A stretch of DNA of 64,000 nucleotides from Lysinibacillus sp. FSL W8-0992. GTDB taxonomy: Bacteria > Bacillota > Bacilli > Bacillales_A > Planococcaceae. Both the position numbers and the translations under genes were made by a program. The DNA is taken from contig NZ_JBBOZQ010000001.1 of the NCBI RefSeq assembly GCF_038008685.1, forward strand, positions 2,108,001-2,172,000, written 5' to 3'. Positions 8,086-17,923 of the stretch are shown piece after piece. Position 1 is the stretch's first letter; the number at the start of each line of letters is the position of its first letter. The notes under the pieces were generated by a model that worked only from the letters and a program-made list of their open reading frames with translations, searched no databases and was not told where the DNA came from.

Positions 8086-9840
8086 ATGGCGAAAAGCAAA
8101 ATAATTGTTGTTGGCGGCGGTTTAGCTGGTCTGATGGCAACGATTAAAGCAGCTGAAGTTGGTACTGAAATTGATTTATTCTCATTAGTTCCTGTAAAAC
8201 GCTCACACTCTGTATGTGCGCAAGGCGGAATTAATGGTGCCGTAAATACAAAAGGTGAAGGGGATTCTCCTTGGATTCACTTTGATGATACAGTATATGG
8301 TGGGGACTTCTTAGCGAACCAACCACCTGTTAAAGGTATGTGTGATGCAGCCCCTGGTATTATTCACTTAATGGACCGTATGGGTGTAATGTTCAACCGT
8401 ACGCCAGAAGGTTTATTAGACTTCCGTCGTTTCGGTGGTACGTTAATGCACCGTACAGCATTCTCAGGTGCAACAACTGGTCAACAATTACTATACGCGT
8501 TGGACGAGCAAGTTCGTTCTCACGAAGTAGCTGGATTAGTTAACAAATATGAGCACTGGGAATTCCTTGGTGTAATTATCGATGATGACGGCGTTTGCCG
8601 CGGTATCGTAGCACAAAATATGCGTACAGAAGAAATTAAATCATTCCGTGCAGACGCTGTTATTATGGCGACTGGTGGCCCTGGTATTATTTTCGGTAAA
8701 ACAACAAACTCTGTTATTAACACAGGTTCTGCTGCTTCTATCGTATACCAACAAGGTGCTTCATACGCGAATGGTGAGTTCATTCAAATTCACCCAACAG
8801 CGATTCCTGGAGATGACAAAAACCGTCTAATGTCAGAATCTGCTCGTGGTGAAGGTGGTCGTATTTGGACATATAAAGACGGTAAACCTTGGTACTTCTT
8901 AGAAGAAAAATACCCTGCATACGGTAACTTAGTACCACGTGATATTGCAACACGTGAAATTTTTGACGTTTGTGTAAACCAAAAGCTTGGTATCAACGGC
9001 GAAAACATGGTATACCTAGATCTTTCTCATAAAGATCCACACGAATTAGATGTTAAACTTGGTGGTATCATTGAAATCTACGAAAAATTCGTAGGTGATG
9101 ACCCACGTAAATTACCAATGAAAATTTTCCCAGCAGTTCACTATTCTATGGGTGGATTATGGGTTGACTACAACCAAATGACTGAAATTCCTGGTCTATT
9201 TGCAGCAGGTGAATGTGATTATTCTCAACATGGTGCAAACCGTCTAGGTGCAAACTCATTATTATCTGCTATTTATGGTGGTATGGTTGCAGGTCCAAAT
9301 GCAGTTGATTACGTTAAACATCTTAAAAAGCATGCTGAAGATTTATCTCAAGATATTTTCGAAGCACGTGTTAAAGAAGAGCAAGCTAAGTGGGATGCTA
9401 TCATGAAAATGGACGGCACAGAAAACGCTTACCTTCTTCATAAAGAGCTTGGTGAGTTAATGACAGCTACAATGACAGTTGTACGCTTTAACGACCAACT
9501 TGAAGAAACATATAAAAAACTTGGGGAATTCCAAAAACGTTGGGAAAACATCAATATCAACGATACACAAAAATGGAGTAACCAAGGTGCTCACTTTACT
9601 CGTCAGTTGAAAAACATGCTTTACTTAGCGAAAGTAATGACAAAAGGTGCTTTACTTCGTAATGAATCTCGTGGTGCGCACTATAAACCAGACTTCCCGC
9701 AACGTGATGATGAAAACTTCTTAAAAACAACTATGGCGAAATTCGACCCAGCTACGGGCGAGCCAGTTATCACATATCAAGAAGTAGACGTTTCATTAAT
9801 CCCACCACGTAAACGTGACTACTCTGCGAAAGGAGACTAA
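8086..9840 (+). CDS. sdhA: Succinate dehydrogenase flavoprotein subunit
   Basis: 584 residues. The N-terminal dinucleotide fold is VVGGGLAGLMA, and RSHSVCAQGG carries the His (residue 41) that binds FAD covalently. Active-site blocks include HRTAFSGATTGQQ and FIQIHPTAIPG. The enzyme oxidises succinate to fumarate in the TCA cycle and feeds electrons through SdhB and SdhC. The ribosome site AGAGGAGTGAG lies 8 nt from ATG. It is 5 bp from sdhB, so the two are surely cotranscribed. Confidence 0.98.
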   Translation: MAKSKIIVVGGGLAGLMATIKAAEVGTEIDLFSLVPVKRSHSVCAQGGINGAVNTKGEGDSPWIHFDDTVYGGDFLANQPPVKGMCDAAPGIIHLMDRMGVMFNRTPEGLLDFRRFGGTLMHRTAFSGATTGQQLLYALDEQVRSHEVAGLVNKYEHWEFLGVIIDDDGVCRGIVAQNMRTEEIKSFRADAVIMATGGPGIIFGKTTNSVINTGSAASIVYQQGASYANGEFIQIHPTAIPGDDKNRLMSESARGEGGRIWTYKDGKPWYFLEEKYPAYGNLVPRDIATREIFDVCVNQKLGINGENMVYLDLSHKDPHELDVKLGGIIEIYEKFVGDDPRKLPMKIFPAVHYSMGGLWVDYNQMTEIPGLFAAGECDYSQHGANRLGANSLLSAIYGGMVAGPNAVDYVKHLKKHAEDLSQDIFEARVKEEQAKWDAIMKMDGTENAYLLHKELGELMTATMTVVRFNDQLEETYKKLGEFQKRWENININDTQKWSNQGAHFTRQLKNMLYLAKVMTKGALLRNESRGAHYKPDFPQRDDENFLKTTMAKFDPATGEPVITYQEVDVSLIPPRKRDYSAKGD

Positions 9841-9845
9841 GAATT

Positions 9846-10625
9846 ATGGAAATCGCAGCTAATACTGGAAGAAAAGTAAAAGTTGAAATTTTACGTCAAG
9901 ATACACAAGGTGGCCAAGGCTACTGGCAGAAATTCGAAGTTCCTTACCGTCATGGTATGAACGTTATTTCTGTGTTAATGGAGATTCAAAAAAATCCAGT
10001 GACAGAAACTGGTGAAAAAACAACACCAGTTTCTTGGGACATGAACTGTCTTGAAGAAGTTTGTGGAGCATGTTCAATGGTAATCAATGGCCGTCCACGT
10101 CAATCATGTTCAACACTGATTGATCAATTGACTGAACCAGTTCGCCTTGAACCAATGAAAACTTTCCCGGTTGTACGTGACTTACAAGTAGACCGTGATC
10201 GTATGTTCAACGCACTGAAAAAAGTAAAAGCATGGGTACCAATCGATGGTACTTATGATTTAGGTGAAGGTCCTCGTTTGCCAGAAGGTAAACGTCAATG
10301 GGCTTATGAATTATCTAAATGTATGACTTGTGGTGTATGTATGGAAGCGTGTCCAAACGTGTCTGAAAAAGCTTCATTCATTGGGCCAGCACCATTATCA
10401 CAAGTACGTCTATTTAACACACACCCAACAGGTGCAATGATTAAGGACGAACGTTTAAATGCAATTATGGGTGACGGCGGTCTTGCTAACTGCGGTAACT
10501 CTCAAAACTGTGTAGCTGCTTGTCCTAAAGGGATTCCTTTAACAACATCTATCGCATCTTTAAACCGTGCAACAACAGTGCAAATGTTCCGTAACTTCTT
10601 CGGTTCTGACCATTACGTTGACTAA
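9846..10625 (+). CDS. sdhB: Succinate dehydrogenase iron-sulfur subunit
   Basis: 259 residues. The plant-type [2Fe-2S] site is CLEEVCGACSM with a distal Cys in RQSC. The C-terminal ferredoxin part has CMTCGVCMEACP and CGNSQNCVAACPKG for the other two clusters. It carries electrons from SdhA flavin to SdhC. The ribosome site GGAG lies within the end of sdhA. Last gene of the operon, followed by a terminator. Confidence 0.98.
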   Translation: MEIAANTGRKVKVEILRQDTQGGQGYWQKFEVPYRHGMNVISVLMEIQKNPVTETGEKTTPVSWDMNCLEEVCGACSMVINGRPRQSCSTLIDQLTEPVRLEPMKTFPVVRDLQVDRDRMFNALKKVKAWVPIDGTYDLGEGPRLPEGKRQWAYELSKCMTCGVCMEACPNVSEKASFIGPAPLSQVRLFNTHPTGAMIKDERLNAIMGDGGLANCGNSQNCVAACPKGIPLTTSIASLNRATTVQMFRNFFGSDHYVD

Positions 10626-10638
10626 TTGTACAATGCAA

Positions 10639-10670
10639 AACCCTTACACAATTGTGTAAGGGTTTTTTTT
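10639..10670 (+). terminator. Terminator of sdhCAB
   Basis: Stem AACCCTTACAC / GTGTAAGGGTT with an 8-T tail. Confidence 0.93.
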
Positions 10671-10859
10671 ATAGACTGTTAGTTAAAAGAAAATAGGTGA
10701 TTCGGGAATAAAACACTAAAATTTCTGATTTTTCTATCATAATATAGCAATTTCCTTTATAATGAATTTATATTCATTTTTAAACTATTAACATACGGCT
10801 AAATAAACAACAGTTTCGTAAAACATAAGCTGGATACAGAACGAAGGGGGAAGTTAAAT

Positions 10860-11318
10860 ATGAAAGCAAGTTATATTGGGGATTTTGAGAAATGGGCAAA
10901 TGATTTTTCATTTTATATTGAAGTACGTGTTCGTTTTTCAGAAACGGATATGTATGGCCATATGAATAATACAGTTAGTTTTACATATTTTGAACAGGCT
11001 AGGATTGATTATTTTAATCATCTGGGAATATTAATGCCTTCTGCAATTGATGACAATGTAAATGGGATTCCAATCGTAGCGGATTTACAATGTGATTATA
11101 GAAAGCAAGTTTTCTTCGATGATGTCATTCGCGTGTATACGAAAGTAGCTAAAGTAGGGAATTCATCAATGGATATTCATTACTTAGCAAAAAATCAAAA
11201 GGATGAAGTATGCTTTACAGGACGTGGTACCGTTGTACAAATGGACCCTCGAACAGGTAAAAGTGTGCCAATAACAGAAGAAGAAAAGGCACATTTAGCG
11301 GCATTAGCTATTATTTAG
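10860..11318 (+). CDS. ysmA: Acyl-CoA thioesterase, hot-dog fold (YsmA)
   Basis: 152 residues of the 4-hydroxybenzoyl-CoA thioesterase/YbgC type. RFSETDMYGHMNNT carries the usual Asp-containing catalytic loop, followed by YFEQARIDYF and the strand VADLQCDYRKQVFFDD. Such enzymes hydrolyse short or aromatic acyl-CoA esters; the substrate is unknown. Position between sdhB and gerE is that of B. subtilis ysmA. The ribosome site GAAGGGGGAAG lies 6 nt before ATG. Confidence 0.88.
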   Translation: MKASYIGDFEKWANDFSFYIEVRVRFSETDMYGHMNNTVSFTYFEQARIDYFNHLGILMPSAIDDNVNGIPIVADLQCDYRKQVFFDDVIRVYTKVAKVGNSSMDIHYLAKNQKDEVCFTGRGTVVQMDPRTGKSVPITEEEKAHLAALAII

Positions 11319-11529
11319 CTTGCATCAGCAAAAGTCACTTCTATAAGTGGGGATATAGCTAAATGCGTAGATGTCACAAATTTAAAGAGGAACTTTTCGA
11401 GCAGGTTCAAAAGAGCTGGACGTAATTACGCAAAGGTAATTGATTCATCTTTTATTTGTAAATTGCGCTATTATAGAAGAACTTCCGATTTTTTTGTGGA
11501 AACTACGTATATTAATGAAAATAGCCGTC

Positions 11530-11557
11530 ACCGCTCAACACTCCTTAACATAAGTTA
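11530..11557 (+). promoter_or_regulatory. Sigma-K-like promoter of gerE
   Basis: AC at 11530-11531, a 17-bp spacer, then CATAAGTTA at 11549-11557, an exact fit to the sigma-K -10 consensus CATANNNTA. It lies 34 bp before gerE, which is known to be transcribed by sigma-K in the mother cell of B. subtilis. Confidence 0.7.
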
Positions 11558-11590
11558 CAATACGTGCGGGGGAGGAGGGTGTGACTGAAA

Positions 11591-11812
11591 ATGAATGGCT
11601 CTCATCATCGTTCTCTATTAACAAACCGAGAACGTGAAATATTTGCGCTTTTATTAGCTGAAAAAACAACGAGGGATATTGCAGGGCAACTTGGTATTAG
11701 TGAAAAAACAGTGCGAAATCACATTTCTAATACAATTCAAAAGCTGGGTGTAACAAATCGATCTCAAGCGTTGATTGAGCTGTTACGCTTAGAAGAATTT
11801 AAATTAGACTAA
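11591..11812 (+). CDS. gerE: Spore-coat regulator GerE (LuxR-type HTH)
   Basis: 73 residues, nearly the whole protein being a LuxR-type helix-turn-helix: LTNREREIFALLLAEKTTRD, then IAGQLGISEKTVRNHISNTIQKLGV. GerE is the last transcription factor of the mother-cell cascade and controls spore-coat genes. The length matches B. subtilis GerE (74). The ribosome site GGGGGAGGAGG lies about 10 nt before ATG, and the promoter upstream fits sigma-K. Its presence marks the organism as spore-forming. Confidence 0.95.
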   Translation: MNGSHHRSLLTNREREIFALLLAEKTTRDIAGQLGISEKTVRNHISNTIQKLGVTNRSQALIELLRLEEFKLD

Positions 11813-11886
11813 TGGACTCTTGCTATTTCGTAAAAAAAACGACAAAATAGAACTATTCAACGTATTTTTAGGAGTGGAATAGTTAT

Positions 11887-12339
11887 ATGTCGGATGAAGT
11901 AACAAAGCACTCACCTGAAACCGTTGCAACGGTTGAAAAGGAACTACGCTATATAGCGGCCATTGTGAAGCAAAAAGGAAGAGAAATTGTTTCACAATAT
12001 GCGATTACGCCGCCACAATTTGTTGCATTGCAGTGGTTAGAAGAGCTTGGTGATATTACAATTGGCGATTTATCAAACCGTTTATACTTAGCTTTTAGTA
12101 CGACAACAGATTTAGTGGACCGAATGGAGAAAAATGAATTAGTCAAGCGAATGCGTGATGAAAATGACCGTCGTGTCGTTGTCGTTCATCTTCTCGAAAA
12201 AGGCGAACGTATTATTCAAGAGGTTATAGAAAAAAGACAGCAATATTTGCAGGAAATGCTTGTTGGATTTAACGAACAAGAAGTCGCGCAATTATCAAGC
12301 TATTTACAAAAACTACATGTACACATGAAACAGGATTGA
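11887..12339 (+). CDS. ysmB: MarR-family transcription regulator (YsmB)
   Basis: 150 residues with a MarR winged helix: ITPPQFVALQWLEELGDITI, SNRLYLAFSTTTDLVDRMEKN and the DENDRRVVVVHLLEKG wing. A dimeric DNA-binding regulator of unknown ligand. Stop codon is 10 bp before racE, so the two probably form an operon, as in B. subtilis. The ribosome site AGGAGTG is about 8 nt before ATG. Confidence 0.92.
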   Translation: MSDEVTKHSPETVATVEKELRYIAAIVKQKGREIVSQYAITPPQFVALQWLEELGDITIGDLSNRLYLAFSTTTDLVDRMEKNELVKRMRDENDRRVVVVHLLEKGERIIQEVIEKRQQYLQEMLVGFNEQEVAQLSSYLQKLHVHMKQD

Positions 12340-12349
12340 GGCGGAAAGT

Positions 12350-13147
12350 ATGAATGCCCCGATAGGCGTTATTGATTCAGGAGTAGGCGGTTTAACCGTA
12401 GCAAAGGAAATAATAAAACGTTTACCGAATGAAACGATTTATTATATCGGTGACACTGCAAGATGTCCCTATGGTCCACGAACTCGTCAGGAAGTACGAA
12501 ATTTTACTTGGCAAATGGCAAAAGCGCTAGAGAAAATGAATATCAAGATGCTAGTCATTGCTTGTAATACAGCGACTGCAGTAGCACTCGAAAGTTTACA
12601 ACGTAATATGCCTTTTCCGGTATTAGGCGTTATTAATGCTGGCGCACGTGCAGCTGTAAAGAAAACGAAGCGACATGAAGTCGTTGTGCTTGCAACAGAA
12701 GGAACAATTAAAAGTGGGGCATATGAAGAAGCATTATTATCTCTGAATACGTCTACCCACATTATTCCATTGGCTTGTCCAACATTCGTACCACTAGTAG
12801 AAAGTGGCGAATATAAAGGTGAATTTGCAAATAATTTAATTGCTGATGGCTTAAAACCGTTAAAAAACGAACAATTTGATACGGTCATTTTAGGATGTAC
12901 ACATTATCCTATTTTGCAAAAACAAATTGAAGCTGTTGTCGGAGAAGATGTATTCGTGCTATCTTCTGCGGAAGAAACAGCAAAGGATGTTGAGGAAATG
13001 CTTGCGTATAATGGCACTTTAGCAAATTCAAATGCTAAGCCCGCACATAAATTTTTTGCAACGGGTTCTGTTCCAATTTTCCGTTCGATTGCAGAAAGTT
13101 GGCTAGAGCAAGGTACGCTTGACATAAACCGTATTACATTAAAATAA
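12350..13147 (+). CDS. racE: Glutamate racemase
   Basis: 265 residues. Both catalytic Cys motifs are present: IACNTATAVAL and LGCTHYPIL, plus the opening GVIDSGVGGLTVAKEI. It makes D-glutamate for peptidoglycan in the cytoplasm. The ribosome site GGCGGAAAG is 3-8 nt before ATG. The B. subtilis context (ysmB-racE-rph) is kept, except that an unrelated membrane-protein gene lies in the opposite sense between racE and rph. Confidence 0.97.
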   Translation: MNAPIGVIDSGVGGLTVAKEIIKRLPNETIYYIGDTARCPYGPRTRQEVRNFTWQMAKALEKMNIKMLVIACNTATAVALESLQRNMPFPVLGVINAGARAAVKKTKRHEVVVLATEGTIKSGAYEEALLSLNTSTHIIPLACPTFVPLVESGEYKGEFANNLIADGLKPLKNEQFDTVILGCTHYPILQKQIEAVVGEDVFVLSSAEETAKDVEEMLAYNGTLANSNAKPAHKFFATGSVPIFRSIAESWLEQGTLDINRITLK

Positions 13148-13184
13148 AAATCAGCTTAGCTTAATAGCTAGGCTGATTTTTTTA
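13147..13184 (+). terminator. Terminator after racE, probably bidirectional
   Basis: 15-bp stem AAAATCAGCTTAGCT / AGCTAGGCTGATTTT with one mismatch pair and T runs on both strands, between the convergent racE and hemolysin-III-type genes. Confidence 0.85.
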
Positions 13185-13213
13185 TTTCGTAATAATGTAT
13201 GGAGCTAAATGTT

Positions 13214-13855
13214 TTACATAAATAAATAGATTGCAACGAACATCGCTGCACTGCCAGCCATTACAAAAACATGCCAAATTGCATGGTTGTACTTAATGTT
13301 TTTGTTCTTATAAAAATAAGTGCCTGCAGTATAAAAAACACCACCGATTAAAAGTGTCATAAACCCATTGAATGAGATGTAGGCAACTAATGGCTTATAG
13401 GCGAAGACAATGAGCCATCCCATACCAATATAGACGATTAATGATATTTTTTTAAAACGATACACGAAAAATTGTTTTAGAATGATGCCGATGAAGGCAA
13501 GTACCCATTCAATAATAAAAATGCTCAATCCAAGCTTTCCACCAACCGCAATTAATGCAATTGGTGTATAAGTTCCGGCGATTAATAAGAAAATGGAGCT
13601 ATGATCTAGTTTTTTTAAAAGCACCTTATTTGTCGGCAGTGAGTGATACAAGGTGGATGCTATGTATAAACAAAACATCGATAAACCAAAAATAATGTAA
13701 CTAATAAGCTCGGTTCTTGTACCAGTTGTTAAAGCTTTATGCACTAATAGAAGGGTAGCAGGAACTGTCAAAAATGCACCTATTCCATGTGTTAGCGCAT
13801 TCCAAAATTCTTCCTTTATGGTATAACTACTATGCCCAATTGTTGGTTGAGACAT
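13214..13855 (-). CDS. Hemolysin III / PAQR-family membrane protein
   Basis: 213 residues from ATG 13855 (AGAGG 8 nt upstream; the GTG at 13864 is part of the ribosome site). Seven hydrophobic segments and the PAQR metal motifs are seen: EEFWNALTHGIGA, STLYHSLP, LDHSSIFLLIAGTYTP and a C-terminal AIWHVFVMAGS. The family (B. subtilis YplQ) is a membrane protein of unclear enzymatic role; haemolytic activity has been reported only for some members. It is not part of the B. subtilis racE-rph neighbourhood, so it is a local insertion. Confidence 0.9.
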   Translation of the reverse strand: MSQPTIGHSSYTIKEEFWNALTHGIGAFLTVPATLLLVHKALTTGTRTELISYIIFGLSMFCLYIASTLYHSLPTNKVLLKKLDHSSIFLLIAGTYTPIALIAVGGKLGLSIFIIEWVLAFIGIILKQFFVYRFKKISLIVYIGMGWLIVFAYKPLVAYISFNGFMTLLIGGVFYTAGTYFYKNKNIKYNHAIWHVFVMAGSAAMFVAIYLFM

Positions 13856-14030
13856 GACCATCACCTCTTTCTTTATTATATTACTATAACATGAGGAGAT
13901 TTTTCATTGTAGATGAAAATGTAATGCAATTTATATGATAAATATCATATATTGGGCGTAGTAAATCGTCGCACCAATGTAAAATATGATAAAATAAGGG
14001 CGCGAAAGATTTTAGGAGGCACGATTAATT

Positions 14031-14780
14031 ATGACAAGATTTGATGGTAGAAATGCAGATGCATTGCGTCCTGTAAAAATGGATAGCGATTATTTATTAC
14101 ATCCAGAAGGCTCAGTATTGATCCAAGTTGGAAATACGAAAGTAATTTGTACGGCAACAGTTGAAGATAAAGTACCAGGTTTTTTACGCGGCCAAGGTAA
14201 AGGATGGATTACAGCTGAGTATTCCATGCTACCACGTGCCACAGCACAACGTACACCACGTGAATCGTCACGCGGAAAAGTAAACGGACGTACAATGGAA
14301 ATCCAACGTCTTATTGGGCGTGCATTGCGTGCTATCGTCGATTTAGAGGCTTTGGGTGAACGTACGGTATGGATTGACTGTGATGTGATTCAAGCGGATG
14401 GTGGGACACGTACTGCGTCAATTACAGGTGCATTTGTAGCGATGACACAGGCGATTGCTAAGCTTGCTGAAGAAAAACAACTAGAAAAATTCCCAATTAC
14501 AGATTTCTTAGCTGCTACTAGTGTAGGCATTGTTGAAGAGCAAGGTGCAATTTTAGACTTAAACTATGTCGAAGATGTTGATGCAGCTGTAGATATGAAC
14601 ATCGTCATGACTGGTGCTGGCCGTTTTGTAGAACTACAGGGTACAGGGGAAGAAGCAACATTTTCACGAGAAGAATTAAATGAATTGCTAGCATTAGGTG
14701 AAAAAGGAATCCAAGAATTAATTGAACTACAAAAACAAGCGCTTGGAGATCTGGCTCATAAAGTAGGAGGAAACAGCTAA
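14031..14780 (+). CDS. rph: Ribonuclease PH
   Basis: 249 residues. The phosphorolytic exoribonuclease core shows [20 protein letters not shown], the [19 protein letters not shown] block and [20 protein letters not shown]. It trims the 3' ends of tRNA precursors using phosphate. The ribosome site TAGGAGGCA is about 9 nt before ATG. Its stop codon is 1 bp from the next start, giving an rph/XTPase operon as in B. subtilis. Confidence 0.97.
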   Translation: MTRFDGRNADALRPVKMDSDYLLHPEGSVLIQVGNTKVICTATVEDKVPGFLRGQGKGWITAEYSMLPRATAQRTPRESSRGKVNGRTMEIQRLIGRALRAIVDLEALGERTVWIDCDVIQADGGTRTASITGAFVAMTQAIAKLAEEKQLEKFPITDFLAATSVGIVEEQGAILDLNYVEDVDAAVDMNIVMTGAGRFVELQGTGEEATFSREELNELLALGEKGIQELIELQKQALGDLAHKVGGNS

Positions 14781-14781
14781 T

Positions 14782-15375
14782 ATGAAACAAGTTGTAATTG
14801 CTACAAAAAACAAAGGCAAAGCCAAAGATTTTGAAGCGTTATTTGCGCCCCTTGGCTATGAAGTGGTGACGATGTTTGATGTCGCACCAAATATGGAAAT
14901 AGAGGAAACAGGCACTACATTTGAAGAAAATGCTGTGTTAAAGGCAGAAGCTTTGGCGAAAGAGCTTGCTACTATTGTTATTGCAGATGATAGTGGGCTA
15001 GCTGTGGATGCGTTAAATGGTGAACCAGGTGTTTATTCGGCACGTTATGCTGGAGATCATGATGACGAGGCGAATATGGTGAAGCTATTGCAAAATTTAC
15101 AAGACGTTGAAGATGATAAGCGGACAGCTCGATTTTCTTGCTGTATTGCCATTGCAGGACCAGATTTTGAAACGACAACTGTTTTCGGCACTTGTGAAGG
15201 TGTAATTGCACGTGAAAAACGTGGTACAAATGGCTTTGGATATGATCCAGTCTTTTTTGTACCAAGCTTAAATCGTATGATGGCTGAGTTATCGCCAGAA
15301 GAAAAAGGTGCTATTTCTCACCGTGGAAATGCCATTCGTAAGCTAAAGGATCAATTGCCAAATCTTATTAAGTAA
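14782..15375 (+). CDS. XTP/dITP diphosphatase (RdgB/HAM1 family)
   Basis: 197 residues. Opens with VVIATKNKGKAKDFEALF and contains EETGTTFEENAVLKAEAL, the catalytic ADDSGLAVDAL and the GTNGFGYDPVFF and SHRGNAIRKL blocks. It removes inosine and xanthosine triphosphates from the nucleotide pool. A ribosome site, AGTAGGAGG, lies within the end of rph. Homologue of B. subtilis YsnA. Confidence 0.96.
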   Translation: MKQVVIATKNKGKAKDFEALFAPLGYEVVTMFDVAPNMEIEETGTTFEENAVLKAEALAKELATIVIADDSGLAVDALNGEPGVYSARYAGDHDDEANMVKLLQNLQDVEDDKRTARFSCCIAIAGPDFETTTVFGTCEGVIAREKRGTNGFGYDPVFFVPSLNRMMAELSPEEKGAISHRGNAIRKLKDQLPNLIK

Positions 15376-15387
15376 GAGGTGATTTCT

Positions 15388-15891
15388 ATGCAAATATTAG
15401 TCATGAGTGATACACATGGAGATAGCGCTGTTATTGATAAAGTACGTAGCTTTTATCCAAATGTAGAAACTTTGATTCATTGTGGCGATAGTGAGCTTCC
15501 CTTCTCCCATGAAGCACTCAACGATATGAAGAAAGTTCGAGGAAATTGTGATATCGATAAAGCATTTCCAGATGAAGTCATTATCGAAGTGGAAGATGTT
15601 ACTCTTTTTGTGACACATGGTCATTTATTTAATGTGAAAACATCTATTTTGTCATTGTCGTATCGTGCAAAGGAGGTCGATGCACAAATCGCCTGCTTCG
15701 GCCACTCGCATGTATTAGGTGCTGAAATGATTGATGATGTCCTATTTATAAATCCAGGAAGCTTATTAAAGCCAAGAGGTCGCAACGAAAAAAGCTTTGC
15801 AATTATAGATATTCAAGATGATTATTTTCAGGTCAATTTCTTAACAGATGACAATGATTGTATTTCAACGCATAAGTTTGTTCGGAAATAA
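15388..15891 (+). CDS. ysnB: Metallophosphoesterase, YfcE/MJ0936 family (YsnB)
   Basis: 167 residues from ATG 15388; AGAGGTGAT immediately upstream makes this start better than GTG 15379. The metal-binding motifs of the calcineurin-like fold are present: MSDTHGD, HCGDSE, RGNCD, THGH and FGHSH. Probably a dimeric phosphodiesterase acting on small phosphodiesters; substrate not known. Third gene of the rph operon, followed by a terminator. Confidence 0.93.
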   Translation: MQILVMSDTHGDSAVIDKVRSFYPNVETLIHCGDSELPFSHEALNDMKKVRGNCDIDKAFPDEVIIEVEDVTLFVTHGHLFNVKTSILSLSYRAKEVDAQIACFGHSHVLGAEMIDDVLFINPGSLLKPRGRNEKSFAIIDIQDDYFQVNFLTDDNDCISTHKFVRK

Positions 15892-15924
15892 GTCATATTA
15901 AGTCATAAGAAATGACCCTTATAT

Positions 15925-15968
15925 AAAAACGCTTAAGATTCTGCTAAAAGAGAGTTTAAGCGTTTTTA
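15925..15968 (+). terminator. Terminator of the rph operon
   Basis: 12-bp stem AAAAACGCTTAA / TTAAGCGTTTTT with an 18-nt loop and T-rich tail. Confidence 0.85.
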
Positions 15969-16058
15969 TATTTATGCAAAAAGTGACGCTGGAAAATATG
16001 TCCACGAATTAATTGTATTATAGTAGAAAAACTAAATGAAAAGAACAAGGGTGATTAA

Positions 16059-17528
16059 ATGACAAATGGAAACAACATAGGTTGGAATTTCGATAATAGC
16101 TACGCCCGTCTACCAAGTTCATTCTATAGCCGTCTTCAATTGAATCGTGTACAAGCGCCTAAACTGGTGATTGTTAATGAGGCAGTTGCTAAGTCCCTTG
16201 GATTAGATTATCAAGCCCTTCAACGTGAAGACAGTATCGAGATACTTGCAGGTAATGATGTGCCAAGTGGTGCATGTCCGCTTGCACAGGCTTATGCAGG
16301 ACATCAATTTGGGCATTTTAATATGTTAGGAGACGGTAGAGCACTGCTTCTAGGCGAACAAATCACACCAACAGGGGAGCGCTATGATATTGGGCTTAAA
16401 GGGTCAGGGCGAACACCGTATTCTCGAGGGGGTGACGGTCGCGCGGCACTCGGTCCGATGCTCCGCGAATATATTATTAGTGAAGCGATGTATGCACTAG
16501 GCATTCCGACTTCTCGTAGTTTAGCGGTGGTGACGACAGGCGAAACGATCATACGTGAAACTGAACTGCCTGGTGCTATTTTGACGCGTGTTGCAAGCAG
16601 TCATTTGCGTGTGGGGACATTTCAATATGTGGCACAATGGGGGACGGATGAAGAACTTCAGCTTTTAGCCGATTATGCGATAGAACGCCATTTCCCAATG
16701 ATTGATCAGAAGCACCCTAATCGCTATTTGAGCCTCCTTCAGGAAGTTATGGAGAGACAGGCTAAACTCATTGCACAATGGCAACTAGTTGGCTTTATTC
16801 ACGGTGTTATGAACACTGATAATATGACCATTAGCGGTGAAACAATTGATTATGGTCCTTGTGCTTTCATGGATACGTATAACCCTGCAACAGTTTTTAG
16901 CTCAATCGATAGACAAGGTCGCTATGCATATGGAAACCAGCCACCTATTGGAGGGTGGAATATTGCGCGTTTTGCTGAATCATTGCTTCTGCTCATTCAT
17001 GACAACGAAGAAGAGGCAGTGACATTAGCCCAAGAAGTATTACAACAATATCCTCAGTTGTATTACACCAATTGGTTATCAGGCATGCGAGCGAAATTAG
17101 GGATTTTTAATGAAGAAGAGCAAGATGCAACATTGATTGAAGAACTGCTAACATTAATGGAAAAGAATGATGCCGATTTTACGAACACATTCCGTGCTTT
17201 AACTTTTAATAAGTGTGAGGAAACGGCTCTATTTGATAGTACAGAATTTAAAAATTGGTATGAGCAGTGGCAAGCAAGACGTGAAAGACAAGAGGAAACA
17301 GAAGCGAACTCACAACAATTAATGCGAAATAGCAATCCAGCAATTATTCCTCGAAACCACAGAGTAGAAGAGGCGTTAGAAGCTGCTGTTACGCACGGTA
17401 ATTATCAAGTGATGGACGAGCTATTACAGGCTCTTTCACAGCCATACGCCCATTTAGCTAATCAAGAAGAGTATGCCACGCTACCAGCACCAACAAGCTG
17501 TCCGTATCAAACGTTCTGTGGCACATAA
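16059..17528 (+). CDS. selO: Protein adenylyltransferase SelO (YdiU/UPF0061)
   Basis: 489 residues, full length for the pseudokinase-fold SelO family, which transfers AMP to proteins and is linked to redox stress. Seen are [40 protein letters not shown], the HGVMNTDNM catalytic loop with its Asn and Asp, and [12 protein letters not shown] holding the metal-binding Asp. Bacterial members lack the C-terminal selenocysteine; here the protein ends in CPYQTFCGT with two Cys in the corresponding place. Monocistronic, with its own terminator. Confidence 0.94.
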   Translation: MTNGNNIGWNFDNSYARLPSSFYSRLQLNRVQAPKLVIVNEAVAKSLGLDYQALQREDSIEILAGNDVPSGACPLAQAYAGHQFGHFNMLGDGRALLLGEQITPTGERYDIGLKGSGRTPYSRGGDGRAALGPMLREYIISEAMYALGIPTSRSLAVVTTGETIIRETELPGAILTRVASSHLRVGTFQYVAQWGTDEELQLLADYAIERHFPMIDQKHPNRYLSLLQEVMERQAKLIAQWQLVGFIHGVMNTDNMTISGETIDYGPCAFMDTYNPATVFSSIDRQGRYAYGNQPPIGGWNIARFAESLLLLIHDNEEEAVTLAQEVLQQYPQLYYTNWLSGMRAKLGIFNEEEQDATLIEELLTLMEKNDADFTNTFRALTFNKCEETALFDSTEFKNWYEQWQARRERQEETEANSQQLMRNSNPAIIPRNHRVEEALEAAVTHGNYQVMDELLQALSQPYAHLANQEEYATLPAPTSCPYQTFCGT

Positions 17529-17540
17529 AACATAGCTTTA

Positions 17541-17571
17541 AAACGAAGGAATTAATTTCCTTCGTTTTTTT
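17541..17571 (+). terminator. Terminator after selO
   Basis: 11-bp stem AAACGAAGGAA / TTCCTTCGTTT, 4-nt loop, seven T. Confidence 0.93.
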
Positions 17572-17654
17572 ATTGAAGTAAAAGGAAAGCGGTAACAGCA
17601 CAAAACCTTTAAGCATACGTTATGTATGAATAACAGAAAAGGAGACTGTGCAAC

Positions 17655-17816
17655 GTGCATCAATATTCTAAAGGTTGGTTTGTAAAGGAGCTACGTGCAA
17701 AGGGAATATTAGTACATCCTCAATTAAAGAGCCATCTAGGGCTTTTTAAAGAATCTGAACTACGCAATTTATATTACCGCTATGTTGACAAGCAACCAAT
17801 CGATACGGAGAAATAA
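17655..17816 (+). CDS. Small DUF2639-like protein
   Basis: 53 residues starting with GTG at 17655, with GGAGA about 10 nt upstream. The sequence HQYSKGWFVKELRAKGI and then HPQLKSHLGLFKESELRNLY has the pattern of the small DUF2639 family of Bacilli (B. subtilis YflJ type): SKGW at the N-terminus, a central HP, and a C-terminal LRNLY. Function unknown. It lies alone between selO and a shared terminator. Confidence 0.72.
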   Translation: MHQYSKGWFVKELRAKGILVHPQLKSHLGLFKESELRNLYYRYVDKQPIDTEK

Positions 17817-17869
17817 TAGGTTGGTTTAAATAAAGGGGAACCACTAGTTTATAGGAAAATAACGAAACA

Positions 17870-17913
17870 CCAGATTGATGGACAAAAGATATTGTCGATG
17901 AATCTGGTTTTTT
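17870..17913. terminator. Bidirectional terminator
   Basis: Stem CCAGATT / AATCTGG extended imperfectly by GATGGA / TCGATG, T run on the plus strand, between the small DUF2639-like gene and the convergent gene ending at 17924. Confidence 0.7.
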
Positions 17914-17923
17914 ATTGATTCGT

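Noticed and set aside
12487..12888. 133-codon minus-strand frame inside racE
   Set aside because: Shadow frame opposite a well-supported glutamate racemase.
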